24,084 nucleotides of DNA from an uncultured Bacilli bacterium (lineage in GTDB: Bacteria > Bacillota_I > Bacilli_A > RF39 > UBA660), in NCBI GenBank assembly GCA_944363655.1, contig CALVUU010000088.1, positions 1 to 24,084 on the forward strand, given 5' to 3'. The position numbers and the translations under genes were made by a program. The notes under the pieces were generated by a model. It was not told where the DNA came from, searched no databases, and was given only the letters and a program-made list of their open reading frames with translations. Positions 15,321-21,899 of this stretch are shown in pieces; within the stretch, counting starts at the first letter, position 1; each line of letters begins with the position of its first letter.

Positions 15321-15803
15321 TTATTCATTAACTTCTAATTTTTCTAATAATTTATTAGCAATATCTTGGACTTTGGGATTTTTAGATAATCTTATTAATA
15401 ATTCATGAGATTTAGGCGCTTCAGGAATCATGAATAATGATTCACGCATTAAGTCTTCGATAACTACTTTGTTAGAATGAATTAAGGCTTTAATTAGTTT
15501 GTTTTCTTCACTTTCTTCTTCGGTTAATAAACTCTTTAATATTTGGATTTCTTTAATTTTATTATCGGCGATTTTAAATAGTTTATCAACCACTTCTTTA
15601 GATTTAGGTTGAATTTTGGGCATAACATTAGGTAGCATTGTTATTGCTCTTGATGGACAAGCTTGAGCACAAGCACCACAGCCAATACATTTGGAAAAAT
15701 CAATTTGCCCTGTTTCATTATTTGTTGCTCCGGTTGGGCAAACAAATAAACATAGACAGTCTTTGGTACATAATTTTAAATTACGATATGCATGACTAGA
15801 CAT
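15321..15803 (-). CDS. 4Fe-4S ferredoxin-domain protein coupled to rubrerythrin
   Basis: The start at 15803 is set by GGAGGTG just upstream and gives [10 protein letters not shown]; an upstream ATG at 15851 lies inside the neighbouring gene. The 160-aa protein has two cluster motifs in the first 55 residues: an irregular C-T-K-D-C-L-C-L-F-V-C-P (spacing C-x3-C-x-C-x3-C-P) and a regular C-I-G-C-G-A-C-A-Q-A-C-P. About 100 residues of charged helices follow. I recall proteins with the C-T-K-D-C-L-C motif beside rubrerythrins in Clostridia. It probably passes electrons to the partner protein in peroxide/oxygen detoxification. Its ATG overlaps the rubrerythrin-like stop as TAATG. Confidence 0.88.
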   Translation of the reverse strand: MSSHAYRNLKLCTKDCLCLFVCPTGATNNETGQIDFSKCIGCGACAQACPSRAITMLPNVMPKIQPKSKEVVDKLFKIADNKIKEIQILKSLLTEEESEENKLIKALIHSNKVVIEDLMRESLFMIPEAPKSHELLIRLSKNPKVQDIANKLLEKLEVNE

Positions 15804-16450
15804 TATTTCACCTCCATGATTTTTAGACTTGGAACTTTGCAAATTGGACAAACTGCTGGGGGAGTATCACCTATATAGACAAAGCCGCAGATATCACATA
15901 CCCAAATTTTAGTATTTTTTAGATAATCTATACCTTTTTTTTCATAGTTATCTAAAATAGTTTTAATGATATTAGTAGTTTTACTAGCCCAAGTTAGGAC
16001 TCTTTTACTACCGCGATCATTATATTTATCAGCAACTGCAAAAGCATCTTGGAATAATTGATTATCTTCATCAACTAATGTTTTTATATCACTAAAATTA
16101 CCATTTTGGTTTTCAATTAATGCTTCATAATGCTTAGATAATTCTAAGAATAATTTTTGTTCATCTTCCCTATATTCTTTTTCTGCCCCTTTAGCTAAAT
16201 TAGAACAAATATAAGCAATTTCAGCATTAGATAGTTCTCTTAAATCTTCATCTGATTCAATATTTTCGTTTTCCGCTATACTAACTACTTTTTCTTCTAC
16301 TTTAGTTGGTTCTTCAACTACTTCTTCAAATAAATTTTTAGGTGCACCACATAAAGGACATTTCCAATCATCTGGTAAGTCAGCAAACTTTACACCTTCT
16401 TTTTCTTCATCATATATGTAACCACATATAGTACAACGATACTTCTTCAT
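15803..16450 (-). CDS. Rubredoxin-flanked rubrerythrin-like protein
   Basis: A 215-aa cytoplasmic protein with an N-terminal rubredoxin domain (C6-x2-C9 and C31-P-L-C34, with G-Y-I-Y-D and D-L-P-D-D-W), an acidic linker (about 42-70), a helical middle domain of about 100 residues ([17 protein letters not shown] and [10 protein letters not shown]), and a short C-terminal rubredoxin-like knuckle (C-D-I-C-G-F-V-Y and C-P-I-C). Rubrerythrins reduce hydrogen peroxide at a diiron site; here the classic E-x-x-H pairs are not obvious in the helical part, so the diiron site is uncertain. It is coupled to the ferredoxin gene. GGAGG and an extended -10 (16470-16478) precede it. Confidence 0.85.
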   Translation of the reverse strand: MKKYRCTICGYIYDEEKEGVKFADLPDDWKCPLCGAPKNLFEEVVEEPTKVEEKVVSIAENENIESDEDLRELSNAEIAYICSNLAKGAEKEYREDEQKLFLELSKHYEALIENQNGNFSDIKTLVDEDNQLFQDAFAVADKYNDRGSKRVLTWASKTTNIIKTILDNYEKKGIDYLKNTKIWVCDICGFVYIGDTPPAVCPICKVPSLKIMEVK

Positions 16451-16469
16451 ATAACCTCCATCTACATAA

Positions 16470-16478
16470 AGTATAACA
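16470..16478 (-). promoter_or_regulatory. Extended -10 promoter of the rubrerythrin-ferredoxin operon
   Basis: TGTTATACT on the minus strand, 20 nt above the start codon at 16450. The -35 region is weak. Confidence 0.55.
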
Positions 16479-16541
16479 TATAACTTTAATTTCTTTGTAT
16501 AATTTTTTCAAAAAAATATATACTAACAATGTAATACATAG

Positions 16542-16570
16542 TTGACATATAGTAATAACTATTGTATTAT
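16542..16570 (+). promoter_or_regulatory. Near-consensus promoter of small RNA 1
   Basis: Plus strand: perfect -35 TTGACA (16542-16547), 17-nt spacer, -10 TATTAT (16565-16570). No coding region follows on this strand, only the structured segment ending in a terminator. Confidence 0.85.
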
Positions 16571-16576
16571 GAATTT

Positions 16577-16688
16577 ACCGGAGCTTTGGCTCGTCTGGTC
16601 GATAGTTAGGTAGCGATTTTTTTAAATTAAGCGTGCTGTGTGTACGTCGCCCTAATTGGGAAAAAGTCACTTTGTGTGACTTTTTTTC
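16577..16688 (+). ncRNA. Candidate structured small RNA 1 (about 110 nt)
   Basis: Transcription from the promoter at 16542-16570 should begin near 16577 and end in the T-run at 16681-16687. The transcript folds well: a 5' hairpin GAGC-TTTG-GCTC (16581-16592); a long-range helix TTAGG-(TA bulge)-GCGA (16606-16616) with TCGC-CCTAA (16647-16655); inside it a 5-bp hairpin CGTGC-TGTGT-GTACG (16632-16646); then the terminator. An alternative CCC/GGG hairpin (16650-16660) would compete with the long helix. There is no good start codon and ribosome site. It does not look like tmRNA, RNase P, SRP RNA or a riboswitch class I recognise. GC content is well above the flanks. Confidence 0.65.
16661..16687. 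terminator. Bidirectional intrinsic terminator
   Basis: GTCAC-TTTGT-GTGAC, flanked by AAAAA on the left and TTTTTTT on the right, forms a stem of up to 10 bp. It can end small RNA 1 on the plus strand and the decayed ImmA locus on the minus strand. Confidence 0.85.
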
Positions 16689-16695
16689 TTTTATG

Positions 16696-17756
16696 TTATA
16701 TCCACTTATATTTATCTTTATATGAAGACATAAATGTATAATCTTTAATATCGTTTTGAATTCTGCCAATGACAATACTAGGTAAAACATTTTGAGTTTT
16801 AGCAAAAGCATTAATTGTATTAATATTTAATTTACCTTCAGCTATAAATGTTTGATAATCATCCTCGTTTATTAAAAAGTTTCTAGCAAATAAATCAGCT
16901 TTTTTCTCAGTTTCACTATCAGTAAAATTGTAATCAATATATTGGTTATCAAAATCTTCATTTAATAAATGCCCCATTTCATGGAATAAAGTAAACCAAA
17001 AAATATCAGAAAATGATTGCTTAATAGTCATGCAAAGTATTACTTTATCTTTTTTTCTTTGGATGAATCCTTGGACTGGTGCTCCAGGAAAATGTTGAAC
17101 TACTCTAAATACTATTCCACATTCAGAAAATATTTTTGTTAATTGAAGCATCATTTCATTGACATTCAAAACATTGTATTTTTTATATCGATACATTTAT
17201 TTTTTAAAATTTCTTTATTAAAACTATTTTCAATATCAATATTTTCTGTTAAATATTCACATAGTCTTTTCCATGCATATAAGACATAGGTATTTACTTT
17301 TACCTTTTTTGATGCTCTGAAAGCCACTTGATCAAATGAAAGATTAGAGATTACTGTTAAATCATTAACCTCTAAAAATCTTCGCATTGTTAACACTTTT
17401 AGTGAATTATTTAAACGTTTATCAATAATATTATAATTTTCGCAATATTTAACTACATCTTTTAATTCATTAAATATTATAAATTCGTCTTCTTTTATAT
17501 TATTTAATTTTTCTATTTCTAATATTTCTTTATCATAAATTCCTTGTAAATTTATCCAAAATTCTGTTGGTATATTAAACACATACTCTAATGCATTAGC
17601 AAATTTAGAAGATATACTTTTTTTGCCACTTAAAACTTCACTGATATGCTTAGCTTAATAACCAGTTCTGATTGCTAGTTTTTCTTGGTCCATATTTTTA
17701 TCAATTAACAATTCTTTAATCGTTTCTCCAGGATGAACTATTAATTCAAGGGATAA
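16696..17756 (-). pseudogene. HigA-type XRE antitoxin fused to an ImmA/IrrE metallopeptidase, broken by a stop and a frameshift
   Basis: The sequence reads as one original protein of about 350 aa. It begins near 17756 (L-E-L-I-V-H-P-G-E-T-I-K-E-L-L), the standard HigA/VapI start, and continues to R-T-G-Y. There an in-frame TAA (17657-17655) interrupts the helix-turn-helix, after which the same frame resumes A-K-H-I-S-E-V-L-S-G-K-K-S-I-S. That frame ends at 17166; the frame from about 17196 carries the metallopeptidase with H-E-M-G-H and E-x2-A-D-x-F-A-x-x-F-L-I to 16696. The two lesions lie in otherwise well-conserved regions. A peptide from ATG 17196 (166 aa) would still contain the full zinc-binding part and might be made. 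Intact relatives neutralise a HigB toxin encoded just upstream. Confidence 0.8.
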
Positions 17757-17979
17757 GCCATTCGATTTTCCGTCATGATAATCTACCACTCTTTTTATGT
17801 CTACTATTTTACATTTTTCTAAAAATGAGAAATCAAGATTTTCAATTAATGGTTTTACTATTAATCTATAATTTTTATTTAAATACATACCATATAATTT
17901 GTCTAAATTACCCGTTAAAGGGTGAGGTTTTCCAATGCCATAACTAACATAATTTGGGATTGCTTACTTCAAGTTGCAA
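17757..17979 (-). pseudogene. Remnant of a HigB/RelE-type toxin
   Basis: From about 17933 down, one frame reads G-K-P-H-P-L-T-G-N-L-D-K-L-Y-G-M-Y-L-N-K, then N-Y-R-L-I-V-K-P and K-C-K-I-V-D-I-K-R-V-V-D-Y-H-D-G-K. This is the C-terminal two-thirds of a HigB-like RelE-fold toxin. Above it the frame is closed by a TAA. A strong GGAGG (17987-17991) and TTG start at 17979 remain but lead in another frame to a stop after 11 codons. Roughly 25 codons of the N-terminal half are missing, plus a frameshift. The toxin tail now runs in frame into the antitoxin start with no stop between them. It is surely inactive. Confidence 0.75.
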
Positions 17980-18000
17980 ATTTAAACCTCCGTTCCTCAG

Positions 18001-18028
18001 TTACCTAATAGGTAATTTTGTTATATCA
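18001..18028 (-). promoter_or_regulatory. Promoter and palindromic operator of the HigBA-like locus
   Basis: Minus strand TGATATAAC (18028-18020) is an extended -10. Directly downstream lies the palindrome TTACCTAATAGGTAA (18001-18015, 7-bp arms around a central A), followed by the GGAGG site. The position fits an operator for antitoxin autorepression, a known habit of HigA-type regulators. Confidence 0.6.
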
Positions 18029-18052
18029 TTTAACGATAATCAAAGTAATTAT

Positions 18053-18778
18053 TTATGGCAAAATTATTTTGAAATCAACAAATTTACTTAATTCGATATA
18101 CATTTCATCTTTATTGGCTAGAGCTTGCAAGCTTTTATGACGGATTGTTCCTGCAAGTAGGTCAGCTGCTTGGACAACATAACTGTTGGCGGAATTTTGA
18201 TAACATAAAGCTAAAGTAAAATCTCCGTGGATAATCGGCGTTATAATACTACCATAATTATAATTAGATATACCATGTTTTAATTCTTCATACAACCCAT
18301 CTTTTAAATTATAATAACCATTGTTTTTAGTTGCTTGTTCATCAATGTTAATAATTAGCTTCGTGTTTTGATATGCATTAATTTCATGATTTTTAATTAA
18401 ATTTTTAACACTTTCTTTTATAACTCTTCTTAAAGCATAATCAATAAATCTACCTTTAGCCCCTTTGCTTTCTAGAATATGATTATAGACTAAATTATTA
18501 TTGATAACCAAAGCAATTACACAATACTTTTTAATATAATTCATTAATCTTCTTTTATCAGATGCTTTTATGTTTGTATTTTTTATCTCGGGACATTTAT
18601 GGTTACATTCTTTTTTACAATATTTACATCTAATACTTTTAATAATACTTCGATACTGGGTAATAAATTTATCTTTGTCTTTTTTAGATAAAAAAATTAT
18701 ACCGCCGTAGACACATACTTGTTCATGAGTTGATAATTTTCCAGAATCATCCATGTTAATATAAATTTCTTGTTGCAT
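18053..18778 (-). CDS. DUF3800 domain-containing protein
   Basis: A 241-aa soluble protein. The N-terminus has I-Y-I-N-M-D-D-S-G-K-L (DUF3800 proteins start with a Y-x-D-E-S-G strand; here D-D-S-G) and Y-G-G-I-I; the C-terminal half has I-I-N-I-D-E-Q and the Q-A-A-D-L-L-A-G motif near 210. The acidic residues resemble an RNase H-like metal site, but no activity is established. An insert near residues 51-63 contains C-K-Y-C-x4-C-x3-C, a possible zinc knuckle. DUF3800 genes are common in mobile and defence regions. It has its own consensus promoter (18834-18862) and GGGAGG ribosome site, part of which can pair in a leader hairpin. It is the only apparently intact non-transposon gene with a conserved catalytic-looking domain in this block. 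Confidence 0.82.
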   Translation of the reverse strand: MQQEIYINMDDSGKLSTHEQVCVYGGIIFLSKKDKDKFITQYRSIIKSIRCKYCKKECNHKCPEIKNTNIKASDKRRLMNYIKKYCVIALVINNNLVYNHILESKGAKGRFIDYALRRVIKESVKNLIKNHEINAYQNTKLIINIDEQATKNNGYYNLKDGLYEELKHGISNYNYGSIITPIIHGDFTLALCYQNSANSYVVQAADLLAGTIRHKSLQALANKDEMYIELSKFVDFKIILP

Positions 18779-18783
18779 AAAAA

Positions 18784-18818
18784 AATTAGACCTCCCTTAT
18801 ACTTTTTCTAGCCTAATT
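18784..18818 (-). promoter_or_regulatory. Leader hairpin enclosing the DUF3800 ribosome binding site
   Basis: In the minus-strand leader, AATTAGGCT (18818-18810) can pair with GGTCTAATT (18792-18784), a 9-bp stem with two G-U pairs. The 3' arm contains the end of GGGAGGT, so folding would partly hide the ribosome binding site. Confidence 0.4.
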
Positions 18819-18833
18819 ACACGACATATTTCC

Positions 18834-18862
18834 ATAATAAATGCTTTTAAGATAATTGTCAA
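18834..18862 (-). promoter_or_regulatory. Near-consensus promoter of the DUF3800 gene
   Basis: Minus strand: -35 TTGACA (18862-18857), 17-nt spacer, -10 TATTAT (18839-18834). These are the same hexamers and spacing as in the small RNA 1 promoter. The start codon is about 50 nt below the expected transcription start, leaving a structured leader. Confidence 0.75.
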
Positions 18863-18865
18863 CTA

Positions 18866-19444
18866 CCATGCAATAAATTGCATGGCTTGTTTTAGGTGCT
18901 GAAAGCACATTTAATGAGTAAACTCATCCCATTATTTTAAAATTATCTTCATATTCATCTTGTTGATTTTCAATATATTCCTTTATTGTTGATTGCATTA
19001 CTGTTCCAACACTTCTTACAAAATATCCTGTTGCCCATAAATGTTGTGCCCAATATCTCTTTTTCAATTCTTTATATTCACTCAACAATACTCTTGATGT
19101 TTTGCATTTTAAATGTTGTACTATTTTTGAAACTGACAAAGATGGTGGACAACTAACTAGTAAATGAACATGTTCTTTACTTATTGCTCCTTTTATTATT
19201 ACCACATTCATGCTATTACAACTTTGCCTTATTATTTCTCTCGTTCGTTCTGCTATTCTACCTCTTAATACCCTATATCTATATTTGGTTGTCCATACTA
19301 TGTGATACTCTATATCATATTGTACGTGTGATGATTTCCTCATTTTATTGCCCCCTGTCCAATTAAGCTATATTATATACTCTTTTTAAGACGACGACAA
19401 TAAATTGTCTTTAAATTCTTAACAATTTACGTGCTTAAGCACGT
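18866..19444 (-). mobile_element. IS200-type insertion sequence (tnpA only), bounds approximate
   Basis: The tnpA gene is flanked by hairpins as in IS200/IS605 elements. On the tnpA-upstream side lie ACGTGC-TTAA-GCACGT (19429-19444) and GACAAT-AA-ATTGTC (19396-19409); on the downstream side CCATGCAAT-AA-ATTGCATGG (18866-18885), GTGCT-GAA-AGCAC (18896-18908) and ATGAGT-AA-ACTCAT (18914-18927). No tnpB or IscB gene accompanies it. The coordinates given are the outermost hairpins; exact cleavage sites and target tetra/pentanucleotide cannot be fixed by eye. Confidence 0.75.
18924..19343 (-). CDS. tnpA: IS200/IS605 family transposase TnpA (Y1 HUH)
   Basis: A 139-aa single-strand transposase of normal length. 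It has the Y-H-I-V-W-T-T-K-Y-R start of the family, the HUH motif H-V-H-L-L (metal-binding histidines, in I-S-K-E-H-V-H-L-L-V near residue 57), W-A-x-x-Y-F-V-R-S-V-G and the catalytic tyrosine in I-K-E-Y-I-E-N-Q near residue 123. It should be catalytically intact. GGGGG-type ribosome site, -10 TATAAT (19372-19377, minus strand) with a TTGTCG -35 that lies within the left-end hairpin region. Base composition is less AT-rich than its neighbours, in keeping with recent arrival. Confidence 0.95.
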   Translation of the reverse strand: MRKSSHVQYDIEYHIVWTTKYRYRVLRGRIAERTREIIRQSCNSMNVVIIKGAISKEHVHLLVSCPPSLSVSKIVQHLKCKTSRVLLSEYKELKKRYWAQHLWATGYFVRSVGTVMQSTIKEYIENQQDEYEDNFKIMG

Positions 19445-19494
19445 GACCTGAACCTATTTTTCGTAACGGTCAAGATAAAATTATGCAAATGTTT

Positions 19495-19932
19495 TTAAGT
19501 ATAACCATGATCAACATGTTTCCATTCTTCATCTTTATTTTTTACTAAAATCCATTCCCATTCGTCATATTCACTATTGAAATTTAATGAACCATCGCCG
19601 CCGTGTGAATCAACTTTAAATTTTGAAACTAAAACAATTACATCAGTCTTATTATTTCTTTTAGCCCAATCAATGTAGTCACCATTTTTTTCGTCACCTA
19701 TATAACCAATTTTCATTAGTAAACAGCCATTAAAATTTTCTTCAAAATATTCTAAAATTACATGAATAGCACTATTTATCTCATTGTTAGAATAAATTTC
19801 TGATTCTATAGGAATAATTTGTACACTAGAAATATCACCTTTTTCAAAACTATGTTCGTTTAAATAAACAATTATAAAATAAACTAGAAATATAAAGAAA
19901 GTTACTATAATTACTGATAATATTTTTTTCAT
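19495..19932 (-). CDS. Small secreted or membrane-anchored protein, DUF4829-like
   Basis: A 145-aa protein: a lysine start and hydrophobic helix (residues 4-24, signal or anchor), then an extracytoplasmic domain with Y-S-N-N-E-I-N-S-A-I near 47, E-Y-F-E-E-N-F-N-G-C near 61, and a C-terminal D-E-W-E-W-I-L-V-K-N with W-K-H-V-D-H-G-Y. I recall this pattern from DUF4829-type proteins of gut Firmicutes; function unknown. GGTG precedes the ATG. It lies directly beside the IS200 left end, and two small membrane-protein genes follow upstream on the same strand. Confidence 0.75.
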   Translation of the reverse strand: MKKILSVIIVTFFIFLVYFIIVYLNEHSFEKGDISSVQIIPIESEIYSNNEINSAIHVILEYFEENFNGCLLMKIGYIGDEKNGDYIDWAKRNNKTDVIVLVSKFKVDSHGGDGSLNFNSEYDEWEWILVKNKDEEWKHVDHGYT

Positions 19933-19945
19933 ATAACACCATTTA

Positions 19946-20251
19946 CTATAAAAATATTAATAAATATAAAACAACTAAAAAAATTAAAGAAAATATACGA
20001 GACCTAGCCAAATTACGAACATTAACATTTTCTTCTTTACCAAATGAAAATATAAAAATTAGCATCCACCCAATAATTGGTATCATAAAAACAATATCAT
20101 AAACAATATATCCCAATATAGAAATTGGCTTATATTTTTCTGGAAGACTTTTTTCATCGATATAGTAATTAGTCTTATTTTTTTCTTTTCCACAATTATA
20201 ACAAATCTTAGAATCTTTTTTTAATTTTTTTCCACAATTTTCACAATACAT
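19946..20251 (-). CDS. Zinc-ribbon membrane protein
   Basis: A 101-aa protein from ATG 20251 (MYCENCGKKLKKDSKICYNC). The N-terminus is a zinc ribbon with C-E-N-C-G and C-Y-N-C-G, about 14 residues apart, followed by a charged linker and two membrane helices (about 45-68 and 82-101). This is a common architecture of small zinc-ribbon membrane proteins in Firmicutes; no function is known. An in-frame ATG at 20272 adds seven residues and has no ribosome site. Gene spacing of 13 nt suggests co-transcription with the following secreted-protein gene. Confidence 0.75.
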   Translation of the reverse strand: MYCENCGKKLKKDSKICYNCGKEKNKTNYYIDEKSLPEKYKPISILGYIVYDIVFMIPIIGWMLIFIFSFGKEENVNVRNLARSRIFSLIFLVVLYLLIFL

Positions 20252-20274
20252 AAAATACACACTCGCTTTCATTA

Positions 20275-20504
20275 TTAGTTAAAAACATTGTTATATATTT
20301 CAAATCCTAGAATTTCTATAATCATTCCATCATCATATTTTTTTCCTGTGCTTCTTCACTTGATACTAATTTATGGACCTTTGTTATTTTATAAAATAAA
20401 GCTTTATATATAACCGTTCCACCATCTCTTAAATGGTTGGGAATAGGTATCAAGCAAAAAGATAACACTATAATAATAGTTACTATTATAATTTTCTTTT
20501 TCAT
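20275..20504 (-). pseudogene. Small membrane-anchored protein with an A-run frameshift
   Basis: Start at ATG 20504 behind AAGGAG: M-K-K-K-I-I-I-V-T, one hydrophobic helix, then P-I-P-N-H-L-R-D-G-G-T-V-I-Y-K-A-L and K-V-H-K-L-V. The frame closes with a TGA at 20322-20324. In the neighbouring frame, after an A7 run at about 20337-20343, the sequence continues Y-D-D-G-M-I-I-E-I-L-G-F-E-I-Y-N-N-V-F-N to a TAA at 20277-20275. That ending fits small proteins of this kind I recall from gut Firmicutes (the D-G-G-T-x-x-Y-K-A pattern followed by an I-E-I-L-G-F-E-I-Y tail). One extra A would restore about 76 aa. Function unknown. Confidence 0.65.
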
Positions 20505-20547
20505 AATAAGCTCCTTAAAAACTAACATTAATCACTTAATTATCAAC

Positions 20548-20556
20548 ATTATATCA
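20548..20556 (-). promoter_or_regulatory. Extended -10 promoter of the three small membrane-protein genes
   Basis: TGATATAAT on the minus strand, about 44 nt above ATG 20504. No convincing -35 is seen. It could drive the three following small genes. Confidence 0.5.
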
Positions 20557-20865
20557 TACTCTTTATTATTTTAGTATCGTTCATGAGTTTAGAAACTTTA
20601 TTTTATAAACTAAAAACGACTAGAAAATATTTATAAAAATTTTTATGAGTTTTACTAATAGTTTACATAAAAATTAACACCTTTTTATAATTTCTTTTTA
20701 AAACAATTTGTTATTTTAATAACTTCAACTTTTTTTATTTTTTTATATGTTATTTCTTTTTTCATTTTTTAATCGTTAACCTTTAATAATATTTTAATTA
20801 GACAAGGTAATTATACCATAATAAGAAAATACGGGAATTGACTATCTCGTTTTAATAGAATTTTA
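20557..20865. other. AT-rich stretch without a recognisable gene
   Basis: About 310 nt with many A and T runs. I see no coding sequence with a ribosome site and no clear terminator. The missing C-terminal half of the AbiEii-like gene, which should lie here on the minus strand, is not recognisable. Confidence 0.6.
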
Positions 20866-21258
20866 TTATAAATTTTTTAATATATTATTATACTTATGAT
20901 TTTCTTCATTAGGAAAAAATTCTGATGCTATATTAGAATCTACATTTTTTACTTTAGTACTAATTTCTAAATTTATACCATATGCTTTTAATTCTTTTTC
21001 TATATAATTAAAATATTTGCTCAGATCAAAATTTTTATTAGGTTTTATAAGCGCAAAAGCTAAATCTTCTGAAAAGCAATCTAATTTATAAAATATTCTT
21101 AATGCTGTACCTCTGTAAAATGTCGCTTCATTAAAAAAATTAGATCTAGATAACTCCGATAATACGATTTCCTGGATTATTTCTTTTAGGGAATTAATTT
21201 CATCTGTAGTATTTTTTATATCATAGTTAGAAAGCATTTGTTCAACGATATTATTCAT
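20866..21258 (-). pseudogene. Truncated AbiEii-type nucleotidyltransferase toxin
   Basis: A 130-residue reading from ATG 21258 matching the N-terminal half of AbiEii toxins (usually about 280 aa): F-F-N-E-A-T-F-Y-R-G-T-A-L-R-I-F-Y-K-L-D and C-F-S-E-D-L-A-F-A-L, then F-D-L-S-K-Y-F-N-Y-I-E-K-E-L. The usual G-G-T-A-L-R has become R-G-T-A-L-R, and the second Asp of the nucleotidyltransferase D-L-D pair in S-E-D-L-D-F is Ala. It then stops in K-N-L. The loss of the catalytic Asp and the C-terminal half means it cannot be an active type IV toxin. It overlaps the AbiEi remnant by 8 nt, the normal coupling in abiE operons. Confidence 0.82.
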
Positions 21259-21884
21259 CTATATTTCTCCTCATATACTTGGCTAATAGTTTAATATTTG
21301 TAGAATGATACAATTTACTTAATTTATTAATCTTATCAACATTTAATTTATTAAATTCTTCTTTATCTATTCTTAAATCATTAAATAACATATTCTCTAA
21401 ATTTGTATAATTAAATAATACTGGTAGTGTATTTAATTTATCACATAAAGCTTTTTCTAGAGTGGCTATTTGATATGAATAGTTATTTTTTTCTTTTAAT
21501 ACAATCTCTTTTGGATAAGCTTATGTTGGAACATCTCTATATGTAAATACTCCAAAATTAGTGTGATATTCTTTTTTCTTTTTTTTATTAAAAGTTGCAC
21601 AAGTGATTGTAGTTACTCTTTCAGGGATTAATCCATAATATGGTAATGCATATTCAAGATGCTAATAAATAACCAGGAGTATTAGGATTTGTTTCATATA
21701 ATCCCGTTATTATTTTATATAATTTTCCATCTCTAATTTCTCTACTAATTTTATTATTTATGTTAGAATATTTTTTAAATTTGTTCTTAGCAGCTGCACT
21801 AGAAATTATCATTTTAATACCATTATGTGGTATTTCGTGGAGAAAATCAAGTGTTTTGTAAAATGAATTATTTAATAAAACTTT
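21251..21884 (-). pseudogene. Decayed AbiEi-type antitoxin
   Basis: The minus strand reads F-Y-K-T-L-D-F-L-H-E-I-P with no start codon or ribosome site, continues to E-T-N-P-N-T-P-G-Y-L-L-A-S near 21660, changes frame, and resumes L-E-Y-A-L-P-Y-Y-G-L-I-P-E-R-V. By recall of the family, a stretch of about ten residues (the Y-G-P-S-Y part) has been deleted there. F-G-V-F-T-Y-R-D-V-P-T is followed by an in-frame TAA (21523-21521), and the frame goes on through Y-Q-I-A-T-L-E-K-A-L-C-D-K-L to M-R-R-N-I-D-E at 21251. The A-T-x-E-K-A-L-C-D-K-L motif is diagnostic of AbiEi antitoxins. Three lesions plus a lost start make this a clear pseudogene. Confidence 0.82.
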
Positions 21885-21899
21885 AAAGCAATTGCAAAC

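Noticed and set aside
16575..16811. Minus-strand open frame of 78 codons across small RNA 1 and its terminator
   Set aside because: It crosses a strong bidirectional terminator and overlaps the ImmA remnant in another frame; no ribosome site is seen.
18866..18927. Hairpin cluster considered as a CRISPR array or an omega-RNA
   Set aside because: The hairpins differ in sequence, there are no regularly spaced repeats, and no TnpB, IscB or Cas gene is present; they fit IS200 ends.
20600..20820. Possible 26-codon lysine-rich minus-strand peptide (M-K-K-E-I-T-Y-K-K-I-K-K)
   Set aside because: The nearest AAAGG is about 14 nt from the ATG and the composition is what AT-rich non-coding DNA gives by chance.
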